From Gammaproteobacteria bacterium (GTDB lineage: Bacteria; Pseudomonadota; Gammaproteobacteria; HyVt-429), in the NCBI GenBank assembly GCA_013152415.1, contig JAADGI010000028.1, forward strand, positions 1 through 64,000: a stretch of 64,000 bases of DNA, in the 5' to 3' direction. This document shows positions 25,042-34,063 of this stretch, piece by piece. Position 1 is the first letter of the stretch. The number at the start of each line of letters is the position of its first letter. The notes under the pieces are model-generated. The model made no database searches and had not been told where the DNA came from. It saw only the letters and a list, made by a program, of their open reading frames with translations. The translations under genes were made by a program, and so were the position numbers.

Positions 25042-26262
25042 ATGGTTCAATTGGATTGGCTAGGTCGAAATAGCGTCTGGATAGCCACCGCCCTCAGCGT
25101 GGCCGGTACCGTCTTTAGCTACCGCAACCCCACAAGCCTTTTTGTACCCATCCTTTTCGGGGTGATGTCCGCCATTTGGATGGGGCTTGTCCTCTATCTA
25201 CGCCGCAGTCAATCGCTCGCCACAAAGGAACTGAATAAGTTAAACACCATCGCTTCTGACAAGTCCACCGAGGCCATCAGGGCTGTCGAAAAAACAAGCC
25301 ATCTCCTGAAAACCGAGCTGGGTGGCTTAGTGGACACCTTGCAACAGGCCATGGGGATTCAATCCAACGCCGTCCATACCCTGGTGGATGGGTTTCGCGG
25401 CATGGAAACCGGGGCCCGAGATCAGGAGGGTCTGATTGATGGCATGCTCACCCAACTCTCACAACATACCAACGACGATTCTCATAGCCACCGTCACGCC
25501 AATGAGGCCTTGGAATTGGTACAAATATTTGTCGACGGCATAGACGTTATGGGCAAAGGCAGCATGGATCTGGTCGAGGCCATCAGGCTGATGGGGGATA
25601 GAATTAAAGAAGTTGAGAAACTGCTCAGCGAAATCGACGGTATCAGCTCCCAGACCAATCTATTAGCACTCAACGCCGCCATCGAGGCGGCCCGGGCGGG
25701 AGAGGCGGGGCGCGGATTTGCAGTAGTCGCCGATGAGGTGCGCTCCCTGTCCCAACGCAGCACCCAATTTAGCAGCCAAATTCGTGAGCAATATGCACAG
25801 ACGCGCAGCACCATGGATCAGGCCAGTGCCATAGTAGGCAAAATGGCCTCCCAGGACATGTCCCTGGCCATGAACTCGAAGGGGCGCATTGCCGACATTC
25901 TGGCCGAGATCGACAAATTGAATACATCGGTCACCGCCCAACTGGGTGATGTCTCTGGAATCCGTGAGCAGATTTCAACCCATGTGGCGGCCGCAATCCG
26001 GTCACTGCAATTTGAAGACATGACCAAGCAGCTACTCGGCTCGGCTTGTACCAGGCTTGAAACCTTGCAAGCCACAATCAACGAGGTTACCACCACCAAT
26101 CTGGCCATTATCAACGCACGCCCCACCGAACGAAATGCCATCATTGACGATTCGGCCCACCGCCTGAATCAGATTGCCGCTTCAGACAGCGGCAAAGAAA
26201 AGGGTCACGCCTCGTCCATGGCCCAACAAGATATGTCCAAAGGGGGTGTTGATCTTTTCTGA
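25042..26262 (+). CDS. Membrane-anchored methyl-accepting chemotaxis-like protein
   Basis: 406 residues from ATG 25042, with AAGGAG five bases upstream; the longer frame to 24985 has none. Two membrane helices close together (about 11-25 and 33-53) leave almost no periplasmic domain. The cytosolic part has the receptor signalling tip [20 protein letters not shown] and on to [10 protein letters not shown] (about 197-240). A His cluster (142, 148, 150, 152) and a C-terminal GGVDLF tail are notable. It probably signals an internal or membrane-linked cue to one of the two CheA kinases. A sigma-28 promoter and a terminator bracket it, so it looks monocistronic. Confidence 0.9.
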   Translation: MVQLDWLGRNSVWIATALSVAGTVFSYRNPTSLFVPILFGVMSAIWMGLVLYLRRSQSLATKELNKLNTIASDKSTEAIRAVEKTSHLLKTELGGLVDTLQQAMGIQSNAVHTLVDGFRGMETGARDQEGLIDGMLTQLSQHTNDDSHSHRHANEALELVQIFVDGIDVMGKGSMDLVEAIRLMGDRIKEVEKLLSEIDGISSQTNLLALNAAIEAARAGEAGRGFAVVADEVRSLSQRSTQFSSQIREQYAQTRSTMDQASAIVGKMASQDMSLAMNSKGRIADILAEIDKLNTSVTAQLGDVSGIREQISTHVAAAIRSLQFEDMTKQLLGSACTRLETLQATINEVTTTNLAIINARPTERNAIIDDSAHRLNQIAASDSGKEKGHASSMAQQDMSKGGVDLF

Positions 26263-26333
26263 CAAGGGCCTACAAGGACCAAGCCTCCTTTATTTACTTA
26301 TCTTACCCACAACCTATTTGTGTCACTTGAATC

Positions 26334-26362
26334 AGGCCAGGTGGTGGCCTTGAGTATTTTTT
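26334..26362 (+). terminator. Rho-independent terminator after the receptor gene
   Basis: Stem AGGCCA (26334-26339) and TGGCCT (26345-26350) around a five-base loop, followed within six bases by a run of six T (about 26357-26362). It lies 70 bases after the receptor stop on the same strand. The rest of the 227-base gap to the next gene shows no further feature. Confidence 0.7.
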
Positions 26363-26489
26363 AAATGAGAGATGATAAGCACATTGAGAGTTGTGCCTTG
26401 GACCTTCCGGGGCTAACTACCGTCACCGGCTCGATCCCCCGGCCGGGTACCTATCCCCACCCAAACCACTGTTTATTCTGGAGTACCTT

Positions 26490-26861
26490 ATGGCCAGTAT
26501 CCTTATCGTAGACGACGAACCCACCGCAAGGATCTTGTTCAAAGAGATGTTGGCGGGCCGATCCCATGATATCCGTGTAGCCGAAAATGGGGACGAGGCC
26601 ATCGCCGCCTGCCGCGAAAAACCGGCGGACCTGCTCATCACCGATCTGGTTATGCCGAAAAAAAATGGCATTGATCTCATCCTCGAGCTCAAAAAAGACC
26701 ACCCCGATATACGCATCATCGCAGTATCGGGTGGTGGTGGTATTTCTGGGCGCTTTGAATATCTGCCCATCGCCAAGATGATAGGCGCGCGTACCGTTTT
26801 GAATAAGCCCTTCTCCGCCCAGGTCTTGCGTGACGCCGTGGACCAGGCCTTGGCCAACTAG
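26490..26861 (+). CDS. Single-domain response regulator
   Basis: 123 residues from ATG 26490 (MASILIVDDEPTARILF), with GGAG seven bases upstream; the frame is open farther upstream without a site. It is a lone receiver with DD pair, the phospho-acceptor Asp in LLITDLVMPKKNG and a late Lys in LNKPFS. It has no output domain, so it may relay phosphate or bind a partner, for instance with the following kinase 55 bases downstream. The first-line kinase is not identified. Confidence 0.88.
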   Translation: MASILIVDDEPTARILFKEMLAGRSHDIRVAENGDEAIAACREKPADLLITDLVMPKKNGIDLILELKKDHPDIRIIAVSGGGGISGRFEYLPIAKMIGARTVLNKPFSAQVLRDAVDQALAN

Positions 26862-26916
26862 CTCGCAGACAGTAAATTGACATTATTTCCTAAAAATAAA
26901 ACACAAGGATACCCGG

Positions 26917-28563
26917 ATGTCACCACTGACGGCAGACTTTGAACCACGAGACCACCGGGTATTGGTCGTCGATGATGAACCCGAATTACGCAAGACCCTG
27001 GTCCTGGGTGTTGCCGAGCAAGGCTATGAGGTTACTGAGGCAGTCGACGGTACCGATGCCCTGGAACAGATTGGCCAGACCCTGCCCGACCTGGTGTTAC
27101 TGGGTGCGATGATGCCGCAGCTCGACGGCTATGACACTTGCATAAAAATACGTTTGATCGCCGATGAGCACACCCTGCCGATACTCATGCTCACGGTGCC
27201 CGATGATGCCGAGGCCATCTCCCGGGGATTTGATGTCGGTGTCACCGATTTTATCCCCAAGCCCTTCAATTGGGCACTACTGTTTCAGCGCATACATCAA
27301 CACCTGCAACGGGTCAGCACTACCCGCCAACTGGTGCAAAGCGAACAACGTCTTAACCGCGCCATCTCCAACACCAACGATGGCATCTGGGACTGGGATC
27401 TGAAAACCAATCAACTCTACCTTTCACCAAACTGGAAAGCCATGCTGGGCTACCAGGACCACGAGTTCGAGAGTAGCTTTATCAACTGGCAAACCATTAT
27501 CCACCCCCTGGACCTGGGGCGCTTTCTGTGGAACTGGACCCAACACGCCGACAATAATTCCACTATTTTTCGTATCGACTACCGATTGCGTCGCAAACAG
27601 GGGGATTATCAATGGTGCGCATGCCGAGGTAAAATGGAACTGGGTGATGACGGTGAACCGACCCGGATGTCGGGCTTTCAAACCGACATCAGCGAGCGCA
27701 AGTCCCTGGAGAGACAACTCAATCAAGCCCAGAAGATGCAGGCCATCGGCCAACTCACCGGGGGCATCGCCCATGATTTTAATAACATCCTGGTAGGCAT
27801 TACAGGCTTCTGTGACCTATCCCGGGAGCAGGTACACGCCGCCTTGGACAAGGACCCCGAAGATCCCACCCTTCAGGACCTGGAACGCTATCTCGAGCAT
27901 ATCCACAGCGCCGGTAACCGCGCCAAGGAACTGATCCAGCACATGCTCACCTACAGTCACGGTGGCGATACCGAGGCCAATCTATTTGACCTCCAGGGCT
28001 TGGTGAAGGATATCCTACCCATTATCCGTAACACCCTGCCGACCTCTATCTACCTGCACACCTACTACGCTGACGGGGGCTCACCCGCCCTGATCAATGC
28101 GATCAATCTACAACAAATTCTGATGAACCTGTGTGTCAACGCCCGTGATGCCATGGGCGGCAGGGGTCATATTCATATCCGAATCGGTGAAATATATCCT
28201 GAGGGTACGATGTGCGCCTCTTGCCATGCACTCATACAAGGGGAGTTTGTCTATCTGGAGGTAAAAGATGAGGGCCGTGGCATAAACAAAGACATCGCCC
28301 AAAATATATTCAGACCCTTCTTCACCAGCAAAGAGATTGGTCAGGGATCGGGTATGGGCCTGTCCGTGATTCATGGCATCGTCCATGGCATAGGGGGGCA
28401 CATCACAGTACAGAGTGCTGCCGACGTGGGCAGCACATTTCGAGTGTTGCTTCCCACATTCAAGGGTGATGCCCTGCACACCCCAAAATTACCGTTGAAC
28501 CCGGCGCAACAAAAAAGTAACCGCAGCTCCCCAGCCGGGGACCCACAGGCCATAGGCCAATAA
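26917..28563 (+). CDS. Receiver-PAS-histidine kinase with degenerate receiver
   Basis: 548 residues. The receiver-like domain (about 12-130) has the acidic pair and Lys (IPKPF), but the phospho-acceptor position is Gly63 (DLVLLGAMMP; codon GGT at 27103-27105). A PAS domain (about 145-262) follows, then the phospho-acceptor helix with His286 (GGIAHDFNNIL), an ATPase with N-box (LMNLCVNARDAM), DEGRGI and GMGLSVIHGIVH. Residues 433-437 are Cys-Ala-Ser-Cys-His inside the ATPase lid region. No membrane segment. The kinase core looks active; the receiver probably works as a non-phosphorylated module. Confidence 0.9.
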   Translation: MSPLTADFEPRDHRVLVVDDEPELRKTLVLGVAEQGYEVTEAVDGTDALEQIGQTLPDLVLLGAMMPQLDGYDTCIKIRLIADEHTLPILMLTVPDDAEAISRGFDVGVTDFIPKPFNWALLFQRIHQHLQRVSTTRQLVQSEQRLNRAISNTNDGIWDWDLKTNQLYLSPNWKAMLGYQDHEFESSFINWQTIIHPLDLGRFLWNWTQHADNNSTIFRIDYRLRRKQGDYQWCACRGKMELGDDGEPTRMSGFQTDISERKSLERQLNQAQKMQAIGQLTGGIAHDFNNILVGITGFCDLSREQVHAALDKDPEDPTLQDLERYLEHIHSAGNRAKELIQHMLTYSHGGDTEANLFDLQGLVKDILPIIRNTLPTSIYLHTYYADGGSPALINAINLQQILMNLCVNARDAMGGRGHIHIRIGEIYPEGTMCASCHALIQGEFVYLEVKDEGRGINKDIAQNIFRPFFTSKEIGQGSGMGLSVIHGIVHGIGGHITVQSAADVGSTFRVLLPTFKGDALHTPKLPLNPAQQKSNRSSPAGDPQAIGQ

Positions 28564-28578
28564 GCCGAGCAGCGATCT

Positions 28579-28839
28579 ATGAAAGAGCGTCGTGCCCATC
28601 CCCGGACTGTCATTCACCACCGGGTCAGACTCATCCACCCCGTCTTCGGTGAGACCGTCACCACCACCTGTGATATGTCCAACGGCGGGTTCTTTATTGA
28701 GTTGTCCGGCGTGCCGTTCCCGGAGGTGGGTTCTATGATCAAGATTCAATTGCTGGACACGCCGGTGGCGGCCATAGTCAATGAATTACGGGTGGTGCGG
28801 GTCACCGATACGGGTATCGGGGTGGCCTTTAAGAATTAA
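28579..28839 (+). CDS. PilZ domain protein (cyclic di-GMP receptor type)
   Basis: 86 residues. The N-terminal RRAHPR matches the RxxxR loop and DMSNGG matches the D/NxSxxG motif of PilZ domains, so cyclic di-GMP binding is likely. It starts 16 bases after the kinase stop and probably shares its mRNA. It could tie second-messenger levels to motility. It is a single-domain protein like YcgR without its N-terminal domain. Confidence 0.88.
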   Translation: MKERRAHPRTVIHHRVRLIHPVFGETVTTTCDMSNGGFFIELSGVPFPEVGSMIKIQLLDTPVAAIVNELRVVRVTDTGIGVAFKN

Positions 28840-28865
28840 GGGCTTTAAAACACCCGTACCTGGCC

Positions 28866-29345
28866 TTACTCTGGCGCATCCTCTTCCGCACAACAGATCT
28901 CCGCGTGGAATCTACCCGTGTCGGTATCAAAAGGAATCACCACCTTGGGCCCGTCGGTCTTGTGGCTCACCACATGGCCCGGCCCGGCCACCACCGAGGG
29001 AAAAGACATGTCCACGAGATAGCCCTCACTTTGAAAATGGCTCTTGACTCCCCCCACGACCATGTTGGTCAATTCCCCCACCAGGTCGGTGACCCGATCG
29101 TCTATTCTATCTGTGGCGCCGGGCATCATGCGCTGAGTGATGTCCAGGATAACCGATTCGGGAAAGATGATCGCCACTGAAATATGACGACCGGTGGCCA
29201 CCAAAGACATGTTCCCGGATACATCACCGGATACATTACCGTCACCATCCTTTAAAGGTTCCCCAACCTGAACTTTCATCCTGGCCATGGTGGTCAGCAC
29301 TTTACTGACGTTATCCAAAACCGGATCAACCAATTGATTCAACAT
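28866..29345 (-). CDS. cheX: CheX-like CheY phosphatase
   Basis: 159 residues. The phosphatase signature E-x-x-N is present (GELTNMVVGGVK, Glu91 and Asn94), in the helix typical of CheX/CheC proteins; only one such helix is seen, as in CheX. It would dephosphorylate the CheY of the second system, which has no CheZ gene. AGGAAGAGG precedes the start. A GDV/GNV-SG repeat lies near residues 36-45. It is last in the minus-strand cluster, 161 bases after the regulator gene; that gap contains a half copy of the repeat seen at 22707. Confidence 0.85.
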   Translation of the reverse strand: MLNQLVDPVLDNVSKVLTTMARMKVQVGEPLKDGDGNVSGDVSGNMSLVATGRHISVAIIFPESVILDITQRMMPGATDRIDDRVTDLVGELTNMVVGGVKSHFQSEGYLVDMSFPSVVAGPGHVVSHKTDGPKVVIPFDTDTGRFHAEICCAEEDAPE

Positions 29346-29447
29346 AACAACTATCCTCTTCCTGGATCATGGATCTATAACACCGAGTATTCCTTTAACC
29401 TATCTTAGTGTCATGGTGCTTTAAGCTGTTCTTTCACTAAACACTTA

Positions 29448-29474
29448 AGGAAAACAAAAGTTACCCGACACCCT
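29448..29474. repeat. Half copy of the 22707 repeat element
   Basis: About 27 bases match the flank and first arm of the inverted repeat at 22695-22721 with four differences (AGGAAAAC, AAAGTT, CCCGACA in order). No second arm follows. It lies between cheX and the PP2C regulator gene, at one end of the inserted chemosensory cluster. Confidence 0.55.
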
Positions 29475-29506
29475 GTCCGCTTGTGGTGGGTCTATCTAAT
29501 TACGCT

Positions 29507-31171
29507 TCACAAAAAATACTCGGCCTCGACGCGATTGCCGCTACCAAAATAATTGAGCTTGTGGCACATAGACCGTACCAGGGCCACACCACGACCGTGG
29601 GCACGTTGGTCATCATATGCAGTGGACATAATTGCTTGTATATCAAAACCGGGCCCCGAATCTTCTACCCGTAACCTGAAACCGGCGTGGCCATTCTTGA
29701 TGAGTTGTTCGATATAGACCTTCACAAAACCAGATTCCAGGCTTGCCAGACGCTCATCGCGGATACGGTAGTAGCAGTCATATCCAGTGGGCTCGGCCTT
29801 GAGCCTGGAGTCCAGGCCTAATAAACCGTGTTCGATGGCATTGTTGATCAATTCAGAGATCACCGTAAACAGGCGTTGTTTTTGTTCATCGAGCAAATGT
29901 AATTGGTCCAACCAATCCATGATGAGCAAGAGTGGATCGATCTCCTTGAGCTTATCGCTACTGAACAGGACATCCAGCGACCAACTGGTGGGTGTCGAAG
30001 GTAAACAGGCATTATCCGATACCATCTGGGCAAGTGCCTCACAGTCTACTTCCACCAACAAGATATCATCTTCCACGGCCACACCCTGGATATGAGCTTG
30101 TATGTCCCGGCGTACGGCGTCTGCACGCTGCCCGGGAAGGTTTTTTTGATTGAGCGCATGTTCGAGTCGTTGGGCGCCATAGGGTACACCGTCATAGGAC
30201 CGGGCCTGAATCACACCGTCGCTATACACCACAATGGAGGCTACGGCCTCCAGGGATAATTTTTCCACCGCGTCACCGGTGGTCTCGATATCGAGGATGC
30301 CCATGGGTAATTTCTGCGAGCGACTACGGCGCAAAAGCTGGCCTTCGGTTCCGAGCAACAGCACCGCCGGTAACCCCCCGTTCCAAATGAGAACCTGGTC
30401 TTGGTCCGGCAGGATATCCACCAAACAGGCGGCGAGAAAACGCCCCACCGGCAAATAGTCTTTCAATCGATTGTTGATCTCGGCAGCGATATGCGCGATG
30501 TCCATGCCGTCGGTGGTCATGGCATAAAAAATCTCTGCGGCAGGCAGGGCACCCACCGCTGCACCCAGACCGCGACCAGCAAAATCACCCAACATGATCC
30601 GCCACCCGCCCTGGACCGTAGGGGCATACAACAACAGATCCCCGGCAGGTTGAGCAGCGGGCATAACACAATGGCGCAAAAACTGTTGCGCCCGATCATC
30701 CCCTTTGGCAGTGGCGGCGGCGACGATATGTTGTGCCAGGCCGCTGTCTTCGTCAAAGCTGTGACGCAATTGCTCCAGGCTGGGCAGGATTGTGGCGCTA
30801 TCGGTTGACTGGGATTGAAACCGCAGCATGGCCTCAAGCTTGGCAATCAGCACCGCCGGTTCAACGGGTTTGACAATAAATTCTTCGCCTTCAGTGTGAT
30901 TCAAACCCTGGAGTAAGCCAACATCCGCCATGCCAAGCAGAAATATCACCGGCACATGGTGCGCGCGACACAGGGCCTTGAAGCGGGTGATGCGGCTGGT
31001 GGTCAGTGCCTCCGAGTCTGAAATGTCCATCACCACCCTGTCCGGGGAGACACTGGCAAACGCAGCCTGGGCACCGCCGCCCACATCAACCACCTGGTAA
31101 CCCACATAGCGTAACGCCGCCGCCATCGCCTGACGTTGGTTTTCATTTTTATCAATGATGAGTATTTTCAT
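29507..31171 (-). CDS. HsbR-like receiver-PP2C phosphatase-ATPase regulator
   Basis: 554 residues from ATG 31171 (GTG 31183 possible). Receiver (1-115) with Asp49 (VVMDISDSEAL) and Lys101 (IVKPVE). SpoIIE/PP2C domain (about 150-370) with GDLLLY, GDFAGRGLGAAVGA, VYSDGVIQ and EDDILLVEV. C-terminal RsbW-like ATPase (about 400-554) with SELINNAIEHGLL, EDSGPGFD and HGRGVALVRSM. This three-part layout is that of HsbR in Pseudomonas, which both dephosphorylates and phosphorylates a STAS protein in a partner switch. A broken STAS gene lies just upstream and an intact one at 41682. Confidence 0.88.
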   Translation of the reverse strand: MKILIIDKNENQRQAMAAALRYVGYQVVDVGGGAQAAFASVSPDRVVMDISDSEALTTSRITRFKALCRAHHVPVIFLLGMADVGLLQGLNHTEGEEFIVKPVEPAVLIAKLEAMLRFQSQSTDSATILPSLEQLRHSFDEDSGLAQHIVAAATAKGDDRAQQFLRHCVMPAAQPAGDLLLYAPTVQGGWRIMLGDFAGRGLGAAVGALPAAEIFYAMTTDGMDIAHIAAEINNRLKDYLPVGRFLAACLVDILPDQDQVLIWNGGLPAVLLLGTEGQLLRRSRSQKLPMGILDIETTGDAVEKLSLEAVASIVVYSDGVIQARSYDGVPYGAQRLEHALNQKNLPGQRADAVRRDIQAHIQGVAVEDDILLVEVDCEALAQMVSDNACLPSTPTSWSLDVLFSSDKLKEIDPLLLIMDWLDQLHLLDEQKQRLFTVISELINNAIEHGLLGLDSRLKAEPTGYDCYYRIRDERLASLESGFVKVYIEQLIKNGHAGFRLRVEDSGPGFDIQAIMSTAYDDQRAHGRGVALVRSMCHKLNYFGSGNRVEAEYFL

Positions 31172-31305
31172 TTTTTTTATCACACCGTACTACCTGCTCT
31201 GTAGACCGGGATCAATCCACAGGATATACAAACATCGAACCCACCACAGACCCTGCCCCCCCGAGGGGAAGGGATGGCCCCCACATCACCCGATTGGACC
31301 GAAGC

Positions 31306-31440
31306 TCAATCAATCCTGAACAACTTTTGAAAATTGGCGACCTGTAAAATATCGCGGACTTCACGACTACAGTTTGTCACAGCAATCTCATCACCGGATG
31401 CGATCCGGTCACGAAGACCCGATGGCACGCTTAAGACCAT
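31306..31440 (-). pseudogene. C-terminal remnant of an HsbA-like STAS protein
   Basis: 44 codons ending in TGA at 31306. The part after residue 10 ([14 protein letters not shown], then VRDILQVANFQKLFRI) strongly resembles the second half of STAS anti-sigma antagonists such as HsbA; the expected first half with its phospho-Ser is absent. Farther upstream the frame is only out-of-frame cheB. It overlaps the cheB end by 32 bases and cheB itself ends in 13 atypical residues, suggesting that a deletion fused the two. It is unlikely to be a working protein. Confidence 0.6.
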
Positions 31441-32515
31441 GGCCCTTATGCAACAAGGTGAGTATAGTCTCGGGCACCTTGGGCAAGCCCACCACCTGTT
31501 GTGCGGCACCCAGCTTGACCGCTTCACCGGGCATACCCCACACCACCGAAGTGGGTTCATCTTGGGCGATAGTCATCGCCCCGGCATCCAGCAATTCTTT
31601 CAATCCAGCGGCACCGTCATTGCCCATACCCGTAAGAATCACACCGACCGCATTGACCCCAACGCACTGGGCCACAGATCGAAATAATACGTCCACCGAT
31701 GGCCGGTGGCGATTGACCGCAGGCCCGTCGCTGAGTTTACAGATATAGCGGGCACCGCTACGGGTCACCATGAGATGCTGGTCACCCGGGGCGATATAGG
31801 CATGGCCAGGCAATATCTGATCCCCATCCTGGGGTTCTAACACGGTCATCGGCGACACCCCATTCACACGTTTGGCAAAAGCGGCGCTGAAGGCCGCAGG
31901 AATATGCTGCGCAATCACCACTGCCGGGGCATCAGCAGGCATGGCCATCATCACCTCTTTGATGGCCTCGGTACCGCCGGTGGAGGCCCCGATGGCAATA
32001 ATTTTCTCGGTGGTCTTGAGTCGACCACTCCGCTTACTGGGAGCCAATACCGCATCGGCGGAAAATTTGGGTGTCACCCGAATCTCTTTCTTTTCTGACA
32101 AGGACCGCACTTTAGCCCCGGCAGCGGCCTTAACCTTGGCGATGATATCGATGGCATACTCATCCAAACCGTCGGCAATACCCACACTGGGTTTGGTAAC
32201 AAAATCGACGGCACCCAGGTCGAGAGCCTCTAAAGTCACCTCGGCACCGGCCTCGGTAAGCGATGAGATCATCACCACCGGCATGGGTCTTAAACGCATT
32301 AGATTGCGCAGAAATGAGATACCGTCCATCTTCGGCATCTCTACATCCAGGGTGATGACATCTGGATTGAGGGCCTTGATCTTATCGCGGGCAATGAGGG
32401 GGTCCGGTGCGGTCCCCACCACCTCAATACCACGATCTGAAGACAATACTTTGGTGAGCACATCACGCACCAGGGCCGAGTCGTCCACAATCAGAGTTTT
32501 GATCTTTTGCGTCAT
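31409..32515 (-). CDS. cheB: CheB methylesterase of the second chemosensory system
   Basis: 368 residues. Receiver with Asp57 ([13 protein letters not shown]), esterase with Ser in [10 protein letters not shown], His in [11 protein letters not shown] and Asp in [10 protein letters not shown]. It would demethylate or deamidate the soluble receptor, whose C-terminal EWEEF is a CheB/CheR docking motif. TAGGAG precedes the start, 11 bases after cheD. The last residues after ETILTLL look like read-through into the STAS remnant. Confidence 0.95.
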   Translation of the reverse strand: MTQKIKTLIVDDSALVRDVLTKVLSSDRGIEVVGTAPDPLIARDKIKALNPDVITLDVEMPKMDGISFLRNLMRLRPMPVVMISSLTEAGAEVTLEALDLGAVDFVTKPSVGIADGLDEYAIDIIAKVKAAAGAKVRSLSEKKEIRVTPKFSADAVLAPSKRSGRLKTTEKIIAIGASTGGTEAIKEVMMAMPADAPAVVIAQHIPAAFSAAFAKRVNGVSPMTVLEPQDGDQILPGHAYIAPGDQHLMVTRSGARYICKLSDGPAVNRHRPSVDVLFRSVAQCVGVNAVGVILTGMGNDGAAGLKELLDAGAMTIAQDEPTSVVWGMPGEAVKLGAAQQVVGLPKVPETILTLLHKGHGLKRAIGSS

Positions 32516-32526
32516 TCGTCTGACTC

Positions 32527-33186
32527 CTAAAACAACTCCACTTCACTCTTGGGCACCTTACTCTGAAGTGACTCCGAGTACGTCTGCTCACGGGTGACCA
32601 CTGTGGTGTTGTGCATGCTACGCAATTTCTTCACTTGCACACGGCCACTTTGAGGAAAAAAACGTACCTTACGTGGACAGGTATCACCCACATCCTCCCC
32701 TGTCAGCGTCAAGGCCTCACTTTCTATATAGTTACGAATGTAGGCAATATTACGATTACCCACATCAGTCATACTCCTCAGAATGCGGCCCCCACCAAAT
32801 ATCTTGATCTCCAACCGCGCACGGATGCCACCGTGCTTGAGAATGTCATTGATGAGCCGCTCCATAGCGATGTTGCCGTAACGGGCCGATTTGCTGACCT
32901 GACTACCGGCCCAATGGCCCTCAGTAGCACCATTGGCCTGGGGCAACATAAAGTGATTCATGCCACCAACTCCGGTGGTACGGTCACGCACACAAGCAGA
33001 AACACAGGACCCCAACACCGTCACAATAAGCTCATCCAGAGCAGTGACATAATATTCCCCAGGTAACAACTTGATTGCATAGTGATTGGCGGTGTGATCC
33101 CAATAGCGATTGAGGTGCTCAAAACCGGGCAAGGCCCGACTCTTCGCCTGTTCCAGATCACGCTGCTTTTGAGGTTGCGTTACCAT
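32527..33186 (-). CDS. cheD: CheD receptor glutamine deamidase
   Basis: 219 residues. The catalytic Cys61 (LGSCVSACV), His78 (GGMNHFMLP) and the later [14 protein letters not shown] block are those of CheD. The protein deamidates receptor glutamines and in other bacteria binds CheC or CheX; a cheX gene lies in the same cluster. N-terminal 45 residues and the tail [10 protein letters not shown] are extra. It sits 12 bases after cheR. The tail resembles that of the receptor at 25042 (VDLF). Confidence 0.93.
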   Translation of the reverse strand: MVTQPQKQRDLEQAKSRALPGFEHLNRYWDHTANHYAIKLLPGEYYVTALDELIVTVLGSCVSACVRDRTTGVGGMNHFMLPQANGATEGHWAGSQVSKSARYGNIAMERLINDILKHGGIRARLEIKIFGGGRILRSMTDVGNRNIAYIRNYIESEALTLTGEDVGDTCPRKVRFFPQSGRVQVKKLRSMHNTTVVTREQTYSESLQSKVPKSEVELF

Positions 33187-33198
33187 AATGAGCCCTGA

Positions 33199-34053
33199 TC
33201 AGGCACACTTCCTGTAGGTGGTTTTGCCACACAACTTAAATCGATCCGACACTTTGAATAAAGACTCTGAATGGCCCACCAACAAACGACCATCGGCGCT
33301 CAGCATGGAATCCATGCGCTTGAATAATTCCCGTTGGGTGTCCTTATTAAAGTAGATCACCACGTTGCGGCAAAAAATGATGTCGAAGGGACCGCGCATA
33401 GGCCAGGGGTTATCCATAAGATTGAGCTGGCGAAACGCTACCAGATCCCGCAAACTTCGAGCCACCCGCACCTTGCCCACATTCTCACCACTTCCTTTGC
33501 GAAACCAACGACTCAGCCGCTTGGAGGATATACCTTCAACCCGCTTGTGGTCATAGATACCCTGCTCGGCAGTGGCCAACACCTTGGTATCCAAATCACT
33601 GGCCAGTATCTTGATGTCCCAACCCACGGCAGCACCCATAACCTCACGCACCACCATGGCAATGGTATAGGGTTCCTCACCGGTGGAGCAGCCCGCCGAC
33701 CAGATACGGATACGTCGCTGTTGTGATTGCTTCAATCTTTTTAGGATATCGGCCAGGTATTCAAAATGGTGGGGCTCACGAAAAAAGGAGGTCAGGTTAG
33801 TCGTAATGGCATTAATCATGTGCCCCAACTCTTCGTCCTCATCTTGCTTGAGGATCGCGCAGTAATCAGAGAACGCTTTAAGCCCCAACTCGCGCAATCG
33901 TCGCACCAGCCGTGAGTAGACCAGCTGGCGCTTGTTATCATTGAGGGCGATACCTGCACGGGCACCAACCAAGTCACGCAGGAAATTAAAGTCCCGCTCG
34001 GTAAACCTGAACTCCCGGTCACTAAACTCGTCCGCCGGGGCGACACCTAACAT
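33199..34053 (-). CDS. cheR: CheR receptor methyltransferase
   Basis: 284 residues from ATG 34053, which has AGGGGG eight bases upstream directly after the receptor stop; the frame to 34089 would overlap the receptor. N-terminal helical domain (LVGARAGIALNDNKRQLVY) then the SAM-binding domain with IWSAGCSTGEEPYTIAM and FDIIFCRNVVIYFN. It methylates receptor glutamates using S-adenosylmethionine. It is the only cheR in the window. Confidence 0.95.
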   Translation of the reverse strand: MLGVAPADEFSDREFRFTERDFNFLRDLVGARAGIALNDNKRQLVYSRLVRRLRELGLKAFSDYCAILKQDEDEELGHMINAITTNLTSFFREPHHFEYLADILKRLKQSQQRRIRIWSAGCSTGEEPYTIAMVVREVMGAAVGWDIKILASDLDTKVLATAEQGIYDHKRVEGISSKRLSRWFRKGSGENVGKVRVARSLRDLVAFRQLNLMDNPWPMRGPFDIIFCRNVVIYFNKDTQRELFKRMDSMLSADGRLLVGHSESLFKVSDRFKLCGKTTYRKCA

Positions 34054-34063
34054 CACTTGCCCC

